NCBI GenBank assembly: GCA_018389105.1
Contig: JACATO010002451.1
Location: 2,008,501-2,072,500 of the forward strand
Reading direction: 5' to 3'
DNA length: 64,000 bases
Source of the DNA: Nautilus pompilius
Lineage: Eukaryota; Mollusca; Cephalopoda; Nautilida; Nautilidae
Every line of letters starts with the position of its first letter. Position 1 is the stretch's first letter. The position numbers and the translations under genes are program-made. Below the pieces are notes generated by a model. That model was not told the DNA's origin. It was given only the letters and a program-made list of their open reading frames with translations, and did not search any database. Of the stretch, positions 12,508 through 24,271 are shown one piece after another.

Positions 12508-12739
12508 TCACATTCCCATCTACACCGTGTGATCGTTCATACACTAAGGCGTCAAAAATTTTCGGTTTTCGCTATTCATTTTTTAAACCAATTTGAAATA
12601 GTAAAACAAGAAATCGTAAATTTACTTTTAGAAGAAAACAAGAGTAGCTCTTATCAAGAAGGGAAACAAGTATTGCATTCTCAATTTGCTTTCTCTGCAA
12701 AATTAAAACTCAAAAGACTGGCAGCAGAAGAAGAACTAG
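12508..12739 (+). CDS. Candidate internal exon, K/E-rich, unidentified
   Basis: A strong acceptor (pyrimidine-rich CTTGTGTTTCCAG at 12495-12507) and a strong donor (ACTAG then GTAAGATAG at 12740) bound a fully open 232-bp stretch. It starts in phase 0 and ends in phase 1, 77 codons plus one base. The second half is rich in K, E and L (IVKQEIVNLLLEENKS, KLKLKRLAAEEEL) and would form a charged coiled-coil-like helix. I recognise no domain. Charged segments of this type also occur in retroelement gag-like proteins, so this may be a cellular exon or an element-derived one. No partner exon was found nearby. Confidence 0.35.
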
Positions 12740-14910
12740 GTAAGATAGATAGATGTGACTGCGGAGGGGGAGAGAGGGGGGAAAAATTCTTAGGTCTTTA
12801 GTTGTTTGCTATTTTATTAAAGTATATTTATCTTCAGTAAAGTTTATTCATGCCAGTAAACCAGTAAATAGTTTAGAAATGCACCCATCATCAACATATT
12901 TTCAGTGGTAATCAAATGAAAACAAAATCTCAATTTTTCAGAAGTTCTTTTGAGAATCAAAATTTTTAAAAAATTACGAACAAGAATGGAAACAGGTTTT
13001 GTGAGGTCAAAGAAGGGATCTGTCTACAGGAGACGAAATTCAGTATTAACCAAATTTAATTAACCCCTTGCATTCCACGTCAGCTGTCCAAAAGCCCTAT
13101 TTAGTGTTATGTTGAACATTTAGTCCACATACCTGGGTTATTATGATAATGAGAAAGCTTCTGTCACGACTCGTACAGCTTAACACGTGACGAGAAGTAC
13201 AAATGCACCCCACATGGTATACAGAGGGTTAACGAAAGAGACTTGATGTTGTTAGATTTAAAGACTGCATTTAAGTAAATCTGCAAGTGTTCATTAATTT
13301 TCTCGACTAGAAATTGTAACAAGGTAAACAGTAAAAAACTAATTTAAAAAAGAACAGCAAAAATCAAGTTTTGACTTAAAACACAAGCGATCATCTCCAG
13401 GAACAAGTTTCCTATTCGTCATTACAAACTGAAAATGGTTACATTTCATTCAGCTTATTTATGAACACTGGTGATTCGTCTCACCCATCTTCTTTTCAAA
13501 TCTTGTCAGCATTAGATAAAAAATAAGCGATTTCGATTACTTTTATTATTTCTTTTAAAATTAATCTTTTATCATCGACAGCATACACACCAGTGGATAG
13601 GATGTGGACACCGAGATAATACAAAAAAAAAAAGAAGATAAAATATGTTCTGGTTTGGTAAGTATTTTGTAATTAGTGATAACAGATAAAGCGGCTTTTT
13701 TATAGAATATAAAAAATGTATGAGGATTTATTTTTAGATCAGGACTATAAATTATTTATGATATTATAAACTTTGAGAAAATAAAATTTATTAAAAACAA
13801 ACAAATCGCATCGGTAAATAGTTTTTTTTCTTTTGAAGGCTCTTGGAAGTACAAAATCTTTTCTTTCTATTGGATGAACTACGGTGGTTTTATACTCAAA
13901 ATGCGAAGTCGTTCTATACGAACAAAAAATTATTAAATAAACGAAATGAGGGCGTCATTTTCTATAGTAACATTTTAAAATTTATTTTATATTTTGTCCA
14001 TCACATCATAACCTCGTTCTTCAGACCGTGATATAAAACCCAAAGACACAAGACACCAGTTTGAGCAGCTCGGTGATGGTGTCACAGAAGCTAGTGAGTT
14101 CAATTTGCACTCCATCATATGGGAAAATAAAGTTGTCAAGAATTCCGAGTTCATCTGTTTCCTCCATGTATGTGTTGGGGTGACTGCTCGATTTCGAAGC
14201 TTAGCTGTTAAGATCAGCTGACCATTCAGCGGCTCCAACAAGGAAAGATGGCTCGTCAATGGGAATGTCCCCTTTCTGTTTTATTATAAATAGCAGAACT
14301 GGTAGGTATTTTGTCAGCAATGTTCCGTATTTAGGACACAAACCTCATAGTGGTAACGCAGCACGCGCTCGAAATAACAAAAAGGCCGTGGTGACGTCAT
14401 CAGGGACCCCTCCGACAGTTTTTCAGGTGTCTAGCGTATATTGAGCACGGATACCGCAATCGGTAAAACCAGGCAAGCAGGACGAAAACACGAAATCAAT
14501 CAAATGAATGGCAGCAGACGATCTAGCCACGGAATTATTTGCGATAATGAAGTACGGTCACGCGGCAGGACAAGAGCCGTTGTTTGAGCTATGGCGGCTG
14601 GCGAATGGAGACAGTAGAAACAGAACTCTTGAGTTTGAAATAACGGCTAATTTTCAGCATGGCTCTCAGGCCGATGTAGTTAATTCAAGTACCATGAACT
14701 GTGCGCCCCTCAGCGTTAGAACCATTTCGCGGTTTTCCTGGGACAGACGAATTCGAATAGAAAATCCCTTTTCTTGATGCTGAAAGGATGATTAAATCTG
14801 TAGACCGAATTACGAATCGAAACGGAAAATGTATGGGAGTTTTATTTAACGTTTATCAGATATATTTTTTTTAATAGTTTAACACGGGGTTTTCATTTTA
14901 CTTGTGCGAC
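12740..14910. other. Intergenic or intronic, no gene recognised
   Basis: Mostly AT-rich. A more GC-balanced block at about 14040-14770 has overlapping open frames of 60-90 codons on both strands (13987-14259 minus, 14508-14777 plus), none with recognisable motifs or convincing splice sites. Confidence 0.45.
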
Positions 14911-15115
14911 CAATGTCGGCACCCTTGGCGATTAGCCTACTGGGCTGGCAATGCTGAGGATTCGGGTTCGATTCCCGTTCGGTGTATCTCCATTTCTTCG
15001 TCCTCCCGAGTTTCTTCTGAGTTCTCCGTTTTCTTCTCACATCTGAAAATAAAGTTTCTAGTAAGTATTTTCCTGCCCCTTCGTGGCGCAAAACAGACAA
15101 CAATTTCTAGCGGAC
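14911..15115 (+). repeat. tRNA-derived SINE-like unit
   Basis: A perfect RNA polymerase III B box (GGTTCGATTCC, 14965-14975) lies about 40 bp after an A-box-like segment (TTGGCGATTAGCCTACTGG, from about 14924). A pyrimidine-rich tail with TCTTCTGAGTTCTCC follows. This is the head of a tRNA-derived SINE; there is no intact cloverleaf. The right boundary is approximate. Confidence 0.6.
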
Positions 15116-15343
15116 AATAGCGGCACTAAACTTCTTCACCTGTGTTTCTCCAATATAGAAAATGTATCTCCATTGTTGAGAGAAGTGTGCTGAAAACAGT
15201 AAGTTATAGGCTCAAAATGGTACTCCCATAACTCAGCAATTTCTTCGGCTAAGTGGAGATATAACCAAGCCAATGTGAATTAACGGAGTTTTATATTATG
15301 CATGGATAACTTTTCTTAACCTCGACATTGTTTACAACCGAAG

Positions 15344-16430
15344 ATGGATAGAAATCTTGAAAAAATTTTCCTATTTTATTGATGACGGTTCTGACGATTC
15401 CAGTGATAACGAACCGGAGAAGATGTTGAAGTGATTGATAAAATGAAAGCTAACAAGTACAATTTCAATAAACGAATGGATCTAAAATGTAATGAAAAAT
15501 AAAACCAATAAGCAATGTAATTTTTAATGTCAAAAATTATATACAATAATTGGTGGGTGTGAAGAAACTACTGTCACCTACATGTATATTATTAGACTTA
15601 AGTTTGTCAGATAAGCTCTCTGTTTTAAGAGAAAATGTCACATTCAAAAGTAGATTCTCTAACAACTTTAATTAAAAACATCATAACTTAATATTTCTGA
15701 AACTAAACGATATTAAAGACTACAAATTTAAACGCACAAAAGTTTTTGTAAATTATTACATCTAAATTTTAAGAATACTGAAAAATCAGATACAGATGCA
15801 TTATATTTTGAAGATTGAAATGATATTTACACTCCCCAAAAATTTGATTCCAGTCTTTTAAATGTGCTTATTTAATTTGTAATAAAAATCAGACTAATCT
15901 TTTTATCATTCTATACTAAAGGTATACCGTAAAATTATCATAAACCATTTGAACAAACTGTCAGAGGTAACCATATTTTCATATCCTATTTCCATTATTT
16001 TAAAAGAAAGATTTTCAACATATTCGGATCCAAAAGATTAGCTGAATTTAAGAGATTTACCGACAAAAGCAGGAAGCTGAACTATGTACTTACAGTTATA
16101 AAATATAAATAATCTGATCAATATAGTAAAAGCAAATATACTGAATCTTTTTACATAAATAAAAAGACTAGCGAATTCTGTTATCCATTACTGTGAACGA
16201 AAGGCATATTCTTTTTTATTTTACTAAATGATCCTCAATAAATTTAAAATACAAAAAAACTAAGAAAAGAGAAAACATTTAAAGAATTAATTCTAGCTAA
16301 AATTATTAGAGCAGAACTTGAAGAAAACATGCGTAAAATAAGATTTTTATACCAGCTTGGCCAGATTAGTTTGAGTATAAATACAGGAAATTTACCATAG
16401 AAGTAGTAGAAACGACGGAGTGTACTTGGC
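15344..16430 (+). pseudogene. AT-rich decayed coding stretch, unidentified
   Basis: No long open frame, but readable protein-like pieces continue along the plus strand across frames: an acidic segment FIDDGSDDSSDNEPEKM near 15380-15430, then RLAEFKRFTDKSRKLNYVL near 16040 and ELILAKIIRAELEENMRK near 16290. Composition and the acidic FIDD start resemble another relic near 60285-60400, so this may be a dispersed element family. I cannot identify it. Confidence 0.25.
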
Positions 16431-17444
16431 CCTTGAAATAAAGAAGTAGAACCTTTAATAGCTCAGTGATCAACATCATCAGAGAAAGTATTATCACCAT
16501 TTATTTCATCATTAATACACCCATTAACTCAATCGTTGTTAAAAAATCAGTGATGCTACCTTCGGACTGGTTCATAAGTTAATCCGACAATAGACAAAGG
16601 TAGCTAGGTTATTCAACTCTAAAGATGATCAATCAGCAGTCGCTTTACAATAATTAGTATCTGGATCAACTAAAACAGAAGTATGTCCTAATGATCCTAA
16701 TGATTTATAACTATAAAGCTGATAGCACTTCTGGTTTATGGAAACTTAATAATAATTAAAACTGGACAAAAATATTTATCCTGAAGTTAGTCAGAATTAT
16801 GTTAAGATTTTACTTTTCAGTTGCCGTATGTTTGGTATTACAAGTCGATTCAGAGTGTAAGCCGTGGCCAGATCAACCACAGTAGTCAGAACAATTGTGC
16901 ACATCCTTCAGTCGCATATCACTGTCTAGGATATTCCAGACTCATGAATATTAATGAGGTATTTGCGTATATCATTAAACTAATTTGTGCGACGATATTT
17001 CGGATGAATAAAATATTGAAATAGTTTTTCAAAATGTTTGCTATCATAGAAACAAACTGCAACGGTTATAATTGGTTCTGTGATCAAGTGATTCAGTTTC
17101 ATTTGCAGTTTTGAATCGCCTACTTTAAAATGCCAAGATCGTCGATTTTATCTGGCTTCAACACTTTTATTTAATTCTAATATATTGCAACACACCTCAA
17201 ATTCAGACAATTTCCTTAATTGGACAAGTCGATATTCAGCATGGTTTTGAGGTGTCCGACATTTAGGGTTCACAACTTGGACAATGCAGAGGTCAACAAG
17301 GTCAGCTGTTTTTAGACTAGATTAAATGGTGTCATCTCAGATAAACCCACCGTGGTAAATACTGTACGAAGAAAAAGAAGAATAAATGTAAAGACGGCAA
17401 TCATCAGTTGCGATTTGTTCGTTCTTTAGTCTCAGCTGTACGGC

Positions 17445-17620
17445 AAAGTGGCACGATGGGTTAGCACACATGTCTCCAACTTATCTTCGGTAACTTTGCA
17501 GTCACGATTTGTCCGCGCTTAGTTTTGTGCCGGTCCCCACTGCATTCCTGAATGACTTCGTATTCCTGTATGCAACCATATTTCCACCATTTTCCTCCAC
17601 TTCCAGTTTAGAAGCTTCCG
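17445..17620 (+). repeat. tRNA-derived SINE-like unit (decayed B box)
   Basis: A good A box (TGGCACGATGGGTTAGC, 17449-17465) is followed at normal spacing by a degraded B-box position (GCAGTCACGATTTGTCC near 17510). The tail (CCACTGCATTCCTGAATGAC, TTCGTATTCCTGTATGC) looks like a conserved SINE body. Boundaries are approximate. Confidence 0.5.
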
Positions 17621-20356
17621 CGTACGACTTGCTTGACTTTATAGGAGGCATCTTGAGATGAAGTAGAGGATTTGTTGGCGGTATTGATACATATAACGAG
17701 GGTTGAAAAGGAACATAATCGACGAGCTCACGATAGTTCTTGATTGTGTAATCTCATACGCTTCAGTGAGCGCAGTAAATTGTTCACTTAATCAGCAAAG
17801 GTTTTGGGCAATAAATTTCTAGATGATCAATATTACAACTTATCAGAGAATAACACAATGTGTCCTTTTCTAAAAATCTGTTCATTCAAGCGATGACAGT
17901 GAATCTATCCACAGATAAGTCAATTCGGATTATAATCGAAGCCCGGACTTCCGGAAGGACATAGAATACGATATTTACCAACCGGCCTATTATACTGACG
18001 CCAAAAAGTAGAAAAATAATAAAATCTTTGCCAAATGATTAACATCTAAACTAAGACGATTTGAAGAACAGCCATATTTTGGTAAAGATGCTAATTGTAT
18101 AAACACAAAATTATATTTCTTAGAATGCTGGAATTTCAAGGACTAGTAAATAAAATAGTAAAACAAACATTGAACAGGTAGAATCAAGACTGACACCAAT
18201 GACTAACTTTAAAGCAAAATGAATTTTAACAACATTAAACTTAGATTTTACAAAACTATGAAGTTGCTTCGATTAATATTGAGGTCCAAAACATATGACG
18301 TCAATTATATGTCATCTTTACGCTTGATTAGGGATTAGTGATGCTGAAGCAATCATCCGCAGTCTGCCACCTCCTCCATTGTTGATAATGAAACTGCTTA
18401 CATTAGAGTAACGTTAGACAGAGGTTCTTATGAACATGAGCAAAATTCAAAGACATGAAAAGTGACAATGATAAAAATTCAGCAAACAGCAAAAACAGTG
18501 TATCAATGTTAACGATAATCCTACTTCTCAAGTCTTGTATCGTCATTAGTTCTAATTACAAAGTCTATTTAACTATATAAATAGTTTAAAAGCTCTGTTT
18601 GGATTTAGTTGTAGAATGTTAATTTCTGGTTGTGATGAAAGTGAAAACAGAGCTAATATTTTATCGGTTAATTGGATTCTTGTGCATTTTGATCTAATAA
18701 GAGGTGTATATAAAAACAGAAATAGTTCTCAATGCATTCTTCTCAAATGTCTCACTTGAATGTCATCTTATTAATTTAAAAACCAAACAATTTTGCTTTA
18801 TTATTCATTTGCTAGAAATTCTGTTTCAAATATTCATATTTGTATTACAGATGAAGATGAAAAAATCTATGATTTAAAAAATGAAGTTCTAACTTAAGAT
18901 TGCACTTTAAATATCTTTATTTTTTAAAATAAATAATTGAAAGGAAAATAAAAAGGCGAAAACAATTATGTTTTGGGGAGAAGGTAGTTTGGTAAACTGT
19001 TATTTTGATGATGTGGGCACCATGCAAAAATCGACTCTTAAAGTCACAGGTACATATATTTATGAGGGATTCTGTATCCGTAAGTGTATCGTAGTTTAGG
19101 AGGTGGCATCTCGCTGCGACCAGATCTGTATAATGACAGGTAGTCCAGGTAAGAAGCTAGACGTAGAATTTTTCACGTTTTATAAAAATAAAATTAATTT
19201 ATTAAATATATATATAAACATGGCACGCGCATCCTGGAGACACATTTAGCTTGCAGGGGGTCGGTCTGTGTTTCAGGTAAGAATTTTACTGATCTTGTAA
19301 AGCGCCTTATAAAACAACCCACTGGTCAATCTTCCCTTCGATGAAAATATTAGAGGTTTTTATTTGGTTTATGCTTTTGTTTCAGTGTCAATCTGCTTGC
19401 GCTGAAGTTAAATCGTGACGTCTCAGGAATAAAGTTAGTCCACCCTGATTTCATTCCGTGCAGGTGTTACTGCACTAAAGGAGACTCTGCTAATAGATTT
19501 AGAAAATTGAGATGATAAAATTACTATCTGATTTATTTAGACTCATAATTTTCACACCTCTTTACACAGATGCATAATAATCGGAGTATACTGCGATAAA
19601 TGCCGAAATGAGACGATTCTGGAGTGTATTTAAATATAAATCGCTCACACTTCGCTTTATTTGTTATCGAACATACCATTTATCACGCTTTACTAAACGC
19701 AGGATACATTTGTTTCGTGTCATCCGTATTTATTATAAATCCCATTTTTCTTTATAAAAAACATGAACTGCAGGTCCAGAGTTTTCATTGTCCACTATCA
19801 GGGTTATAAACTGAATGCCGTCCATTAGCATGGCGGATATTGTGTAAACTTTCCAATCCCCAGTGTGAAGAGTTTCCAAACAACACTTGCCTGTTGCTCA
19901 TATGTTTACCGAACCATTGACTTTTGGAGCGAACGGCGGCTCGGGTGCGTATATCTGGTGGGATTCTTTTGGAGTGGAAATACTATAAGTGTGTACTACA
20001 TGATCGCGCTCGTTGTGCCAAAAAAGAAAAGAGAGCGATTTTACTATTTGTTTCTGTAAACTGAAGCAGATCCTTGTGAGAGACTCGTGAGACAGTTCCA
20101 TAATTTATTTCGAAAGGCATCAAACCGGATCCGGGAATTCCTCTCAAAAATGGAACGCGACATTTTATTTAGTTATGTGAAAATTTATCCAATACTTAAA
20201 AAAAACAACAATTGGCAGCGAAGATGGGAGAAAAAGTGCCAAGTTTCAATTTTAAAGAAACATGCACTTACTCGAACGGATCTTATAATCTTTCCATTAA
20301 CAAATTATTATTTTACACTGATACATTAATAAATAGAATGTTCGGCTATATGAAAA
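17621..20356. other. No gene recognised
   Basis: AT-rich DNA with scattered short open frames. A pyrimidine-biased, moderately GC block at 19860-20100 has overlapping frames on both strands but no recognisable product. Confidence 0.45.
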
Positions 20357-20541
20357 TTAGATTCTAATTTTGTTTTTAATCGTATTGCAGTCAGCCGGAC
20401 ATTTCAGTCCAACCTTCTTGGATGCTATAGAGAAGTCTCTGTACAGTTGTAGCTCTGCAGAGTATTCATTTTCTGTATATTTTCTGTAATAATGCATCGT
20501 GTATATGCCGTCAAACTTACGGGAACTGGCTTCCGGCACTG
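20357..20541 (-). CDS. Candidate terminal exon, unidentified
   Basis: On the minus strand an acceptor (TTTGTTTTTAAAGAATTTCAG) is followed by an open frame of two bases plus 60 codons, ending at TAA 20357-20359. The peptide is hydrophilic and tyrosine-rich (FDGIYTMHYYRKYTENEY, then YRDFSIASKKVGLKCPADC), with a two-cysteine tail, and looks like a real C terminus. It needs a preceding exon ending in phase 1. It could belong to the same minus-strand gene as the exons at 30.7-32.3 kb, but no joining exons are proven. Product unknown. Confidence 0.3.
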
Positions 20542-23500
20542 CTGAAATTCTTTAAAAACAAATAATTTGAAAAAAAAAATAAATTTCTAAAGTTGAATTT
20601 CCATTTCTTGGAGGGGGGCCGTGAGACTAAAACTCGGAAACGTCGGATAACTGATCATTGTAAAGAGTTTCTACACCGGAATATAAAGTTATATATAAAA
20701 ACTTGAAATAACAAGCGCCGGACTGGTTCATTTCGGAATCTCTATATAAAAATCCAAGCATTTCATTTTGTCTTTATATAAATTTTCTTTTTAAAATATA
20801 GTTAATAATAGAGCATTACCTTTTTTTCTTAAATGTTAATCGAAGTAGATGATTCTTAACTAACTCAAATACATTTAGTTTCATATCAAAGTCTAGTGCT
20901 TTAATTAATAACCTGATAATCACCAAGGCTGATATACAGGAGGAAACTCAACAGAGCGGGTTCGGTTCTAACACCCAGGGAAGGGTAAATAATTATTCTT
21001 CGAACGTACGCCGAAATAACGCGCTGTTTGGTGCTTTTCAGAAGATACAAAGGAAACTGAAGAACTCTGCGTCGTTCGGTGATGAAAATCATCTTTTAAA
21101 CCTTAAAAAATATTTTTTAAAGACTTCGAAGTTCCCCCTTTTTTTTGAAATGATGGGGCAAAACAGAGCCTGCAACCGCTTCTGAGAAAAGGACGAAGTA
21201 TAACACGCCGCCCGTGTGAATAAAAAACTTATTTATCTGGTGCAGACCACTCCAGAGTTATTGACTTCGACCTGACTACGTCACAATGTTGCCATGTATG
21301 ACCAAAAGAATACCGAGCCCGACCGATATCGGCCGCAGTAGAGGGCAGTGGTCTATCGTAGGCGACCTACTCAGTCCTGTGTCTGTCTTTTTCAACACCG
21401 ATAAGCTAACATTGAGAAAGGTGGCGCAGTTCATTTTGCATAAAAGCCTGCAGCACAACGCTCACTGATGATGAAATATTTAAAGTGGAAATAGTTCGCT
21501 ACTCGCCAACTTTATAAAAGCTTTGGCTGAATGACACCGATAAAAAATGATTAGACTAACGCTTTTAACCATGTTCCAAGTTTTAGCCAACACCTTTGGA
21601 GGCGCGATAGAAACATCTGTAAATATCTGACATTTATATTACTGTACTTTAACTTTAATAACCATGAACAGCATTCGATCTAGAGCCGAGAAAGTTTTGG
21701 GTGTAGGCAGCACAAATCAAATGCTGTGACTGGGTCCCCTTTTACTATGAGACTGAAGAATAACCAGTGTATATATATAATTTGCTCCATTTTATTTCAC
21801 GAAAAGACGGGAGTTTATATTACATTTTTAAACATGCACAAACACACGCCCCCCTCAAGATTGAAACTAAACATTTAAAAGCGCTAAGAGACCTACAAAC
21901 AGGGCAAAAAAACAACCAATAATAATAATACATGGACTCAGAAACATTGCTACGTCACGTGTCACGTGTTGTGGTGAAAACTGAAAAGTTGGGTGCGAAA
22001 GTTTTCTGGTGTATACTGTATTTTTATATTATCCCAACCCTAAGCCTAATTGGGGAAATAGCTCATCAAGGAGACAAAGGTAGGCGCTGAATGCTGAATA
22101 TTTAACAAAGAATAAACTTACAAATCTTTTCATTGAAGAATCAGCAGCAGAGGATGGAGTTACAAGAATGAGCCAAATAATTTCACACCCGCTTACATCT
22201 GCTGTTGTCAACGCTTCATGTGATCACCTACTCGAACTGAGCAGCCCCTAATATGACGAATTGCTAGCGGAGCCAGCCAGTTCTGCGCTCCTTTCCGTTC
22301 TCTCAGTTAACAGACCTTTCTAAAGACCAAGGCTCTGTCTTTTTGGTGGTTTCTGCTGTTTTTACAGGTATGATTCCCAACAGATAACCCAAACTCTAAC
22401 GTTCTGGCTAACATTACAACTTTAAATCAGGAAAGTTTCTCATACCCCATAAAATATGCTACGTTAGAACTCGGGAAGGACCAAAACACGAATGCAATAT
22501 TGGTTAACTTAAATCTGTTATTATTCAAACCACCACAAACTGATAAAGAGCAGACTAATTTAAAGAGGCTATTAGAAATAATTCGATATTTTACAGCACA
22601 AGATCGTCAGGTTTATCCAAGAACTAGAGGAGAACGCGTGCAAACAGTGCATCAGTCTACTTCGGGAAAGATCAGCGAACTGAGAAACGAAGAATAAGCG
22701 GTGTTGGATGCAAGAATCTCCAGCTCGGTGATACCAGATCGGCTCAACATATGGACAGTCCTTATTTCTTCGCGGTCGAATCTTTTTCTGACTATTCTCT
22801 CTGGAGGTAAAATAACGTTTTCTCGGGACTTCCGGTGTCGTCTTTTACACTCGTCCTTATTACAAGGTCCCAGGTTCTCCTTGTTTTTCGCCACAACAAT
22901 GGTCGACCGCTTGGAAGCAACAGCCTTTTCCGATAGTTGAACATTTCGATTGACGCTCTTTTAATTTCTTTTAAAATTAGCACACAGGATGTGCTACCCC
23001 GAGTCCTCCTGCATCAATACCGCTCCTACACCTGTATCAAGTTATACACCGTTAACACTTTTGAAAATCAGGTGCGGTAAACACTGAAACATTTCTCAGA
23101 ATTCCCTGGAGCGGATCAAAGCCAATCTGGCTGATATTTTTCGGTCCAACGAAATGTTGCTTTTTTGGAGAACAAATCGGTCAAAGAGATAACTTTTTGG
23201 CCAAACTTTACCCTCTCCTTCAATGCAACCAAGGGCAGTAACACGACCGTTGTGGCAGTTAACCCTGCTTGAGGCAGTCTATGAAAACACACGTATTCCA
23301 CCTATATATTGTCTACCATGAATCATTGTTAATCAAAGCCACAGATTTTTATCCCTAAAGTCACTTCCTCAAATACGTAATTGTATTTTTGATGCGATTT
23401 TATTCCAAAAGAACCTTAAAGTGACATAAAACTTCCAGAGGTGACAACGATCTCTTTTCTAAAAAATAATAAGCTTATATTAAAATAGAAATAATAACAA

Positions 23501-23929
23501 GTAACTCTACCAACCTTCAAACAACAAGTACAGGAATTCCTCAATCTTGCTGAAAAAGGAGCTTGCAAACAGAATGGAGAGTAGCACAATAGTAGTTTAA
23601 TAAACGCTGTTGTTTGCAGTAAACAAGAAAGAAAAAAAAAACTTGAACCAAGGATTTCGTTTATCGACTTGAAACAGTTTGGTACCAAGACGGCTTTTTT
23701 TTTTCCATGTCCCTCAGGGTTCCTGCAGAACTTTTGTAAAAAAAAACAAACCGAAGGCCAAAATCGAAGTATTCTTTACAGAATCTATGCGCCAATCTTT
23801 TTTCATGTCCTTTTCGCAGATGTAGTCGCTGACCCCCGACAGAAGACCCCCCTCCAGAGCAGCGGGGCTTCTCTACTCGCCTTGTGAGCTACGAGCTACT
23901 GCTTCAGGTGAGGTGACTGGTTTTAAGGT
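20542..23929. other. Intergenic or intronic, weak exon-like signals only
   Basis: Short open frames on both strands. One minus-strand stretch ending near 22118 has a strong-looking donor (AGATTT then GTAAGTTT) and a possible acceptor before CAGATGTAAGC near 22198, but the 80-bp peptide between them has no recognisable features. Balanced-GC blocks at 22650-23300 and 23780-23900 show nothing assignable. Confidence 0.4.
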
Positions 23930-24271
23930 TCACTGTAATATTAATCTTCTTAATCTCTGTTGAGCAATCATCGTAACGTCTCCGTGAAATCTTTTTGATT
24001 TTCTTTCTCCAGCTGTATCTAGAAAATTTTGCTTTATTTTCAGTCCGAGAAATTGTATTTCCGTCGATTTGTGCACATTTTTATAAAGTCCGCGTATTTT
24101 CCTGTTCTTTTTTACTTCTCCAAACTCTGATAAAAAAGATTCATGAAGTTTCATCGTTTGTACCTCAGCTGTTTTTTGTGTGTTGACATTGAAATAGTCA
24201 TTCAGTCGTCGTATCTGTTCTGAAAGCTGTCCTACTAAGTTTATTGTTAATCTTTTAAAGATTTGCTTCAA
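23930..24271 (-). CDS. Possible coding segment, basic and helical, unidentified
   Basis: Open for about 113 codons and ending in TGA. The composition is protein-like and charged (LSEQIRRLNDYFNVNTQK, MKLHESFLSEFGEVKKNRK, QQRLRRLIL), suggesting amphipathic helices. There is no ATG at the upstream end of the frame (the first is internal), so it would have to be an exon, but no strong acceptor is visible. No family recognised; chance remains possible. Confidence 0.22.
   Translation of the reverse strand: MKQIFKRLTINLVGQLSEQIRRLNDYFNVNTQKTAEVQTMKLHESFLSEFGEVKKNRKIRGLYKNVHKSTEIQFLGLKIKQNFLDTAGERKSKRFHGDVTMIAQQRLRRLILQ

Noticed and set aside
14902..15120. Plus- and minus-strand frames of about 73 codons
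   Set aside because: They run through the SINE-like unit; the translation is a by-product of the Pol III head and tail.
22029..22211. Minus-strand exon with strong donor GTAAGTTT
   Set aside because: The peptide is short and featureless, the acceptor is weak, and its phase does not connect to the terminal exon at 20541.
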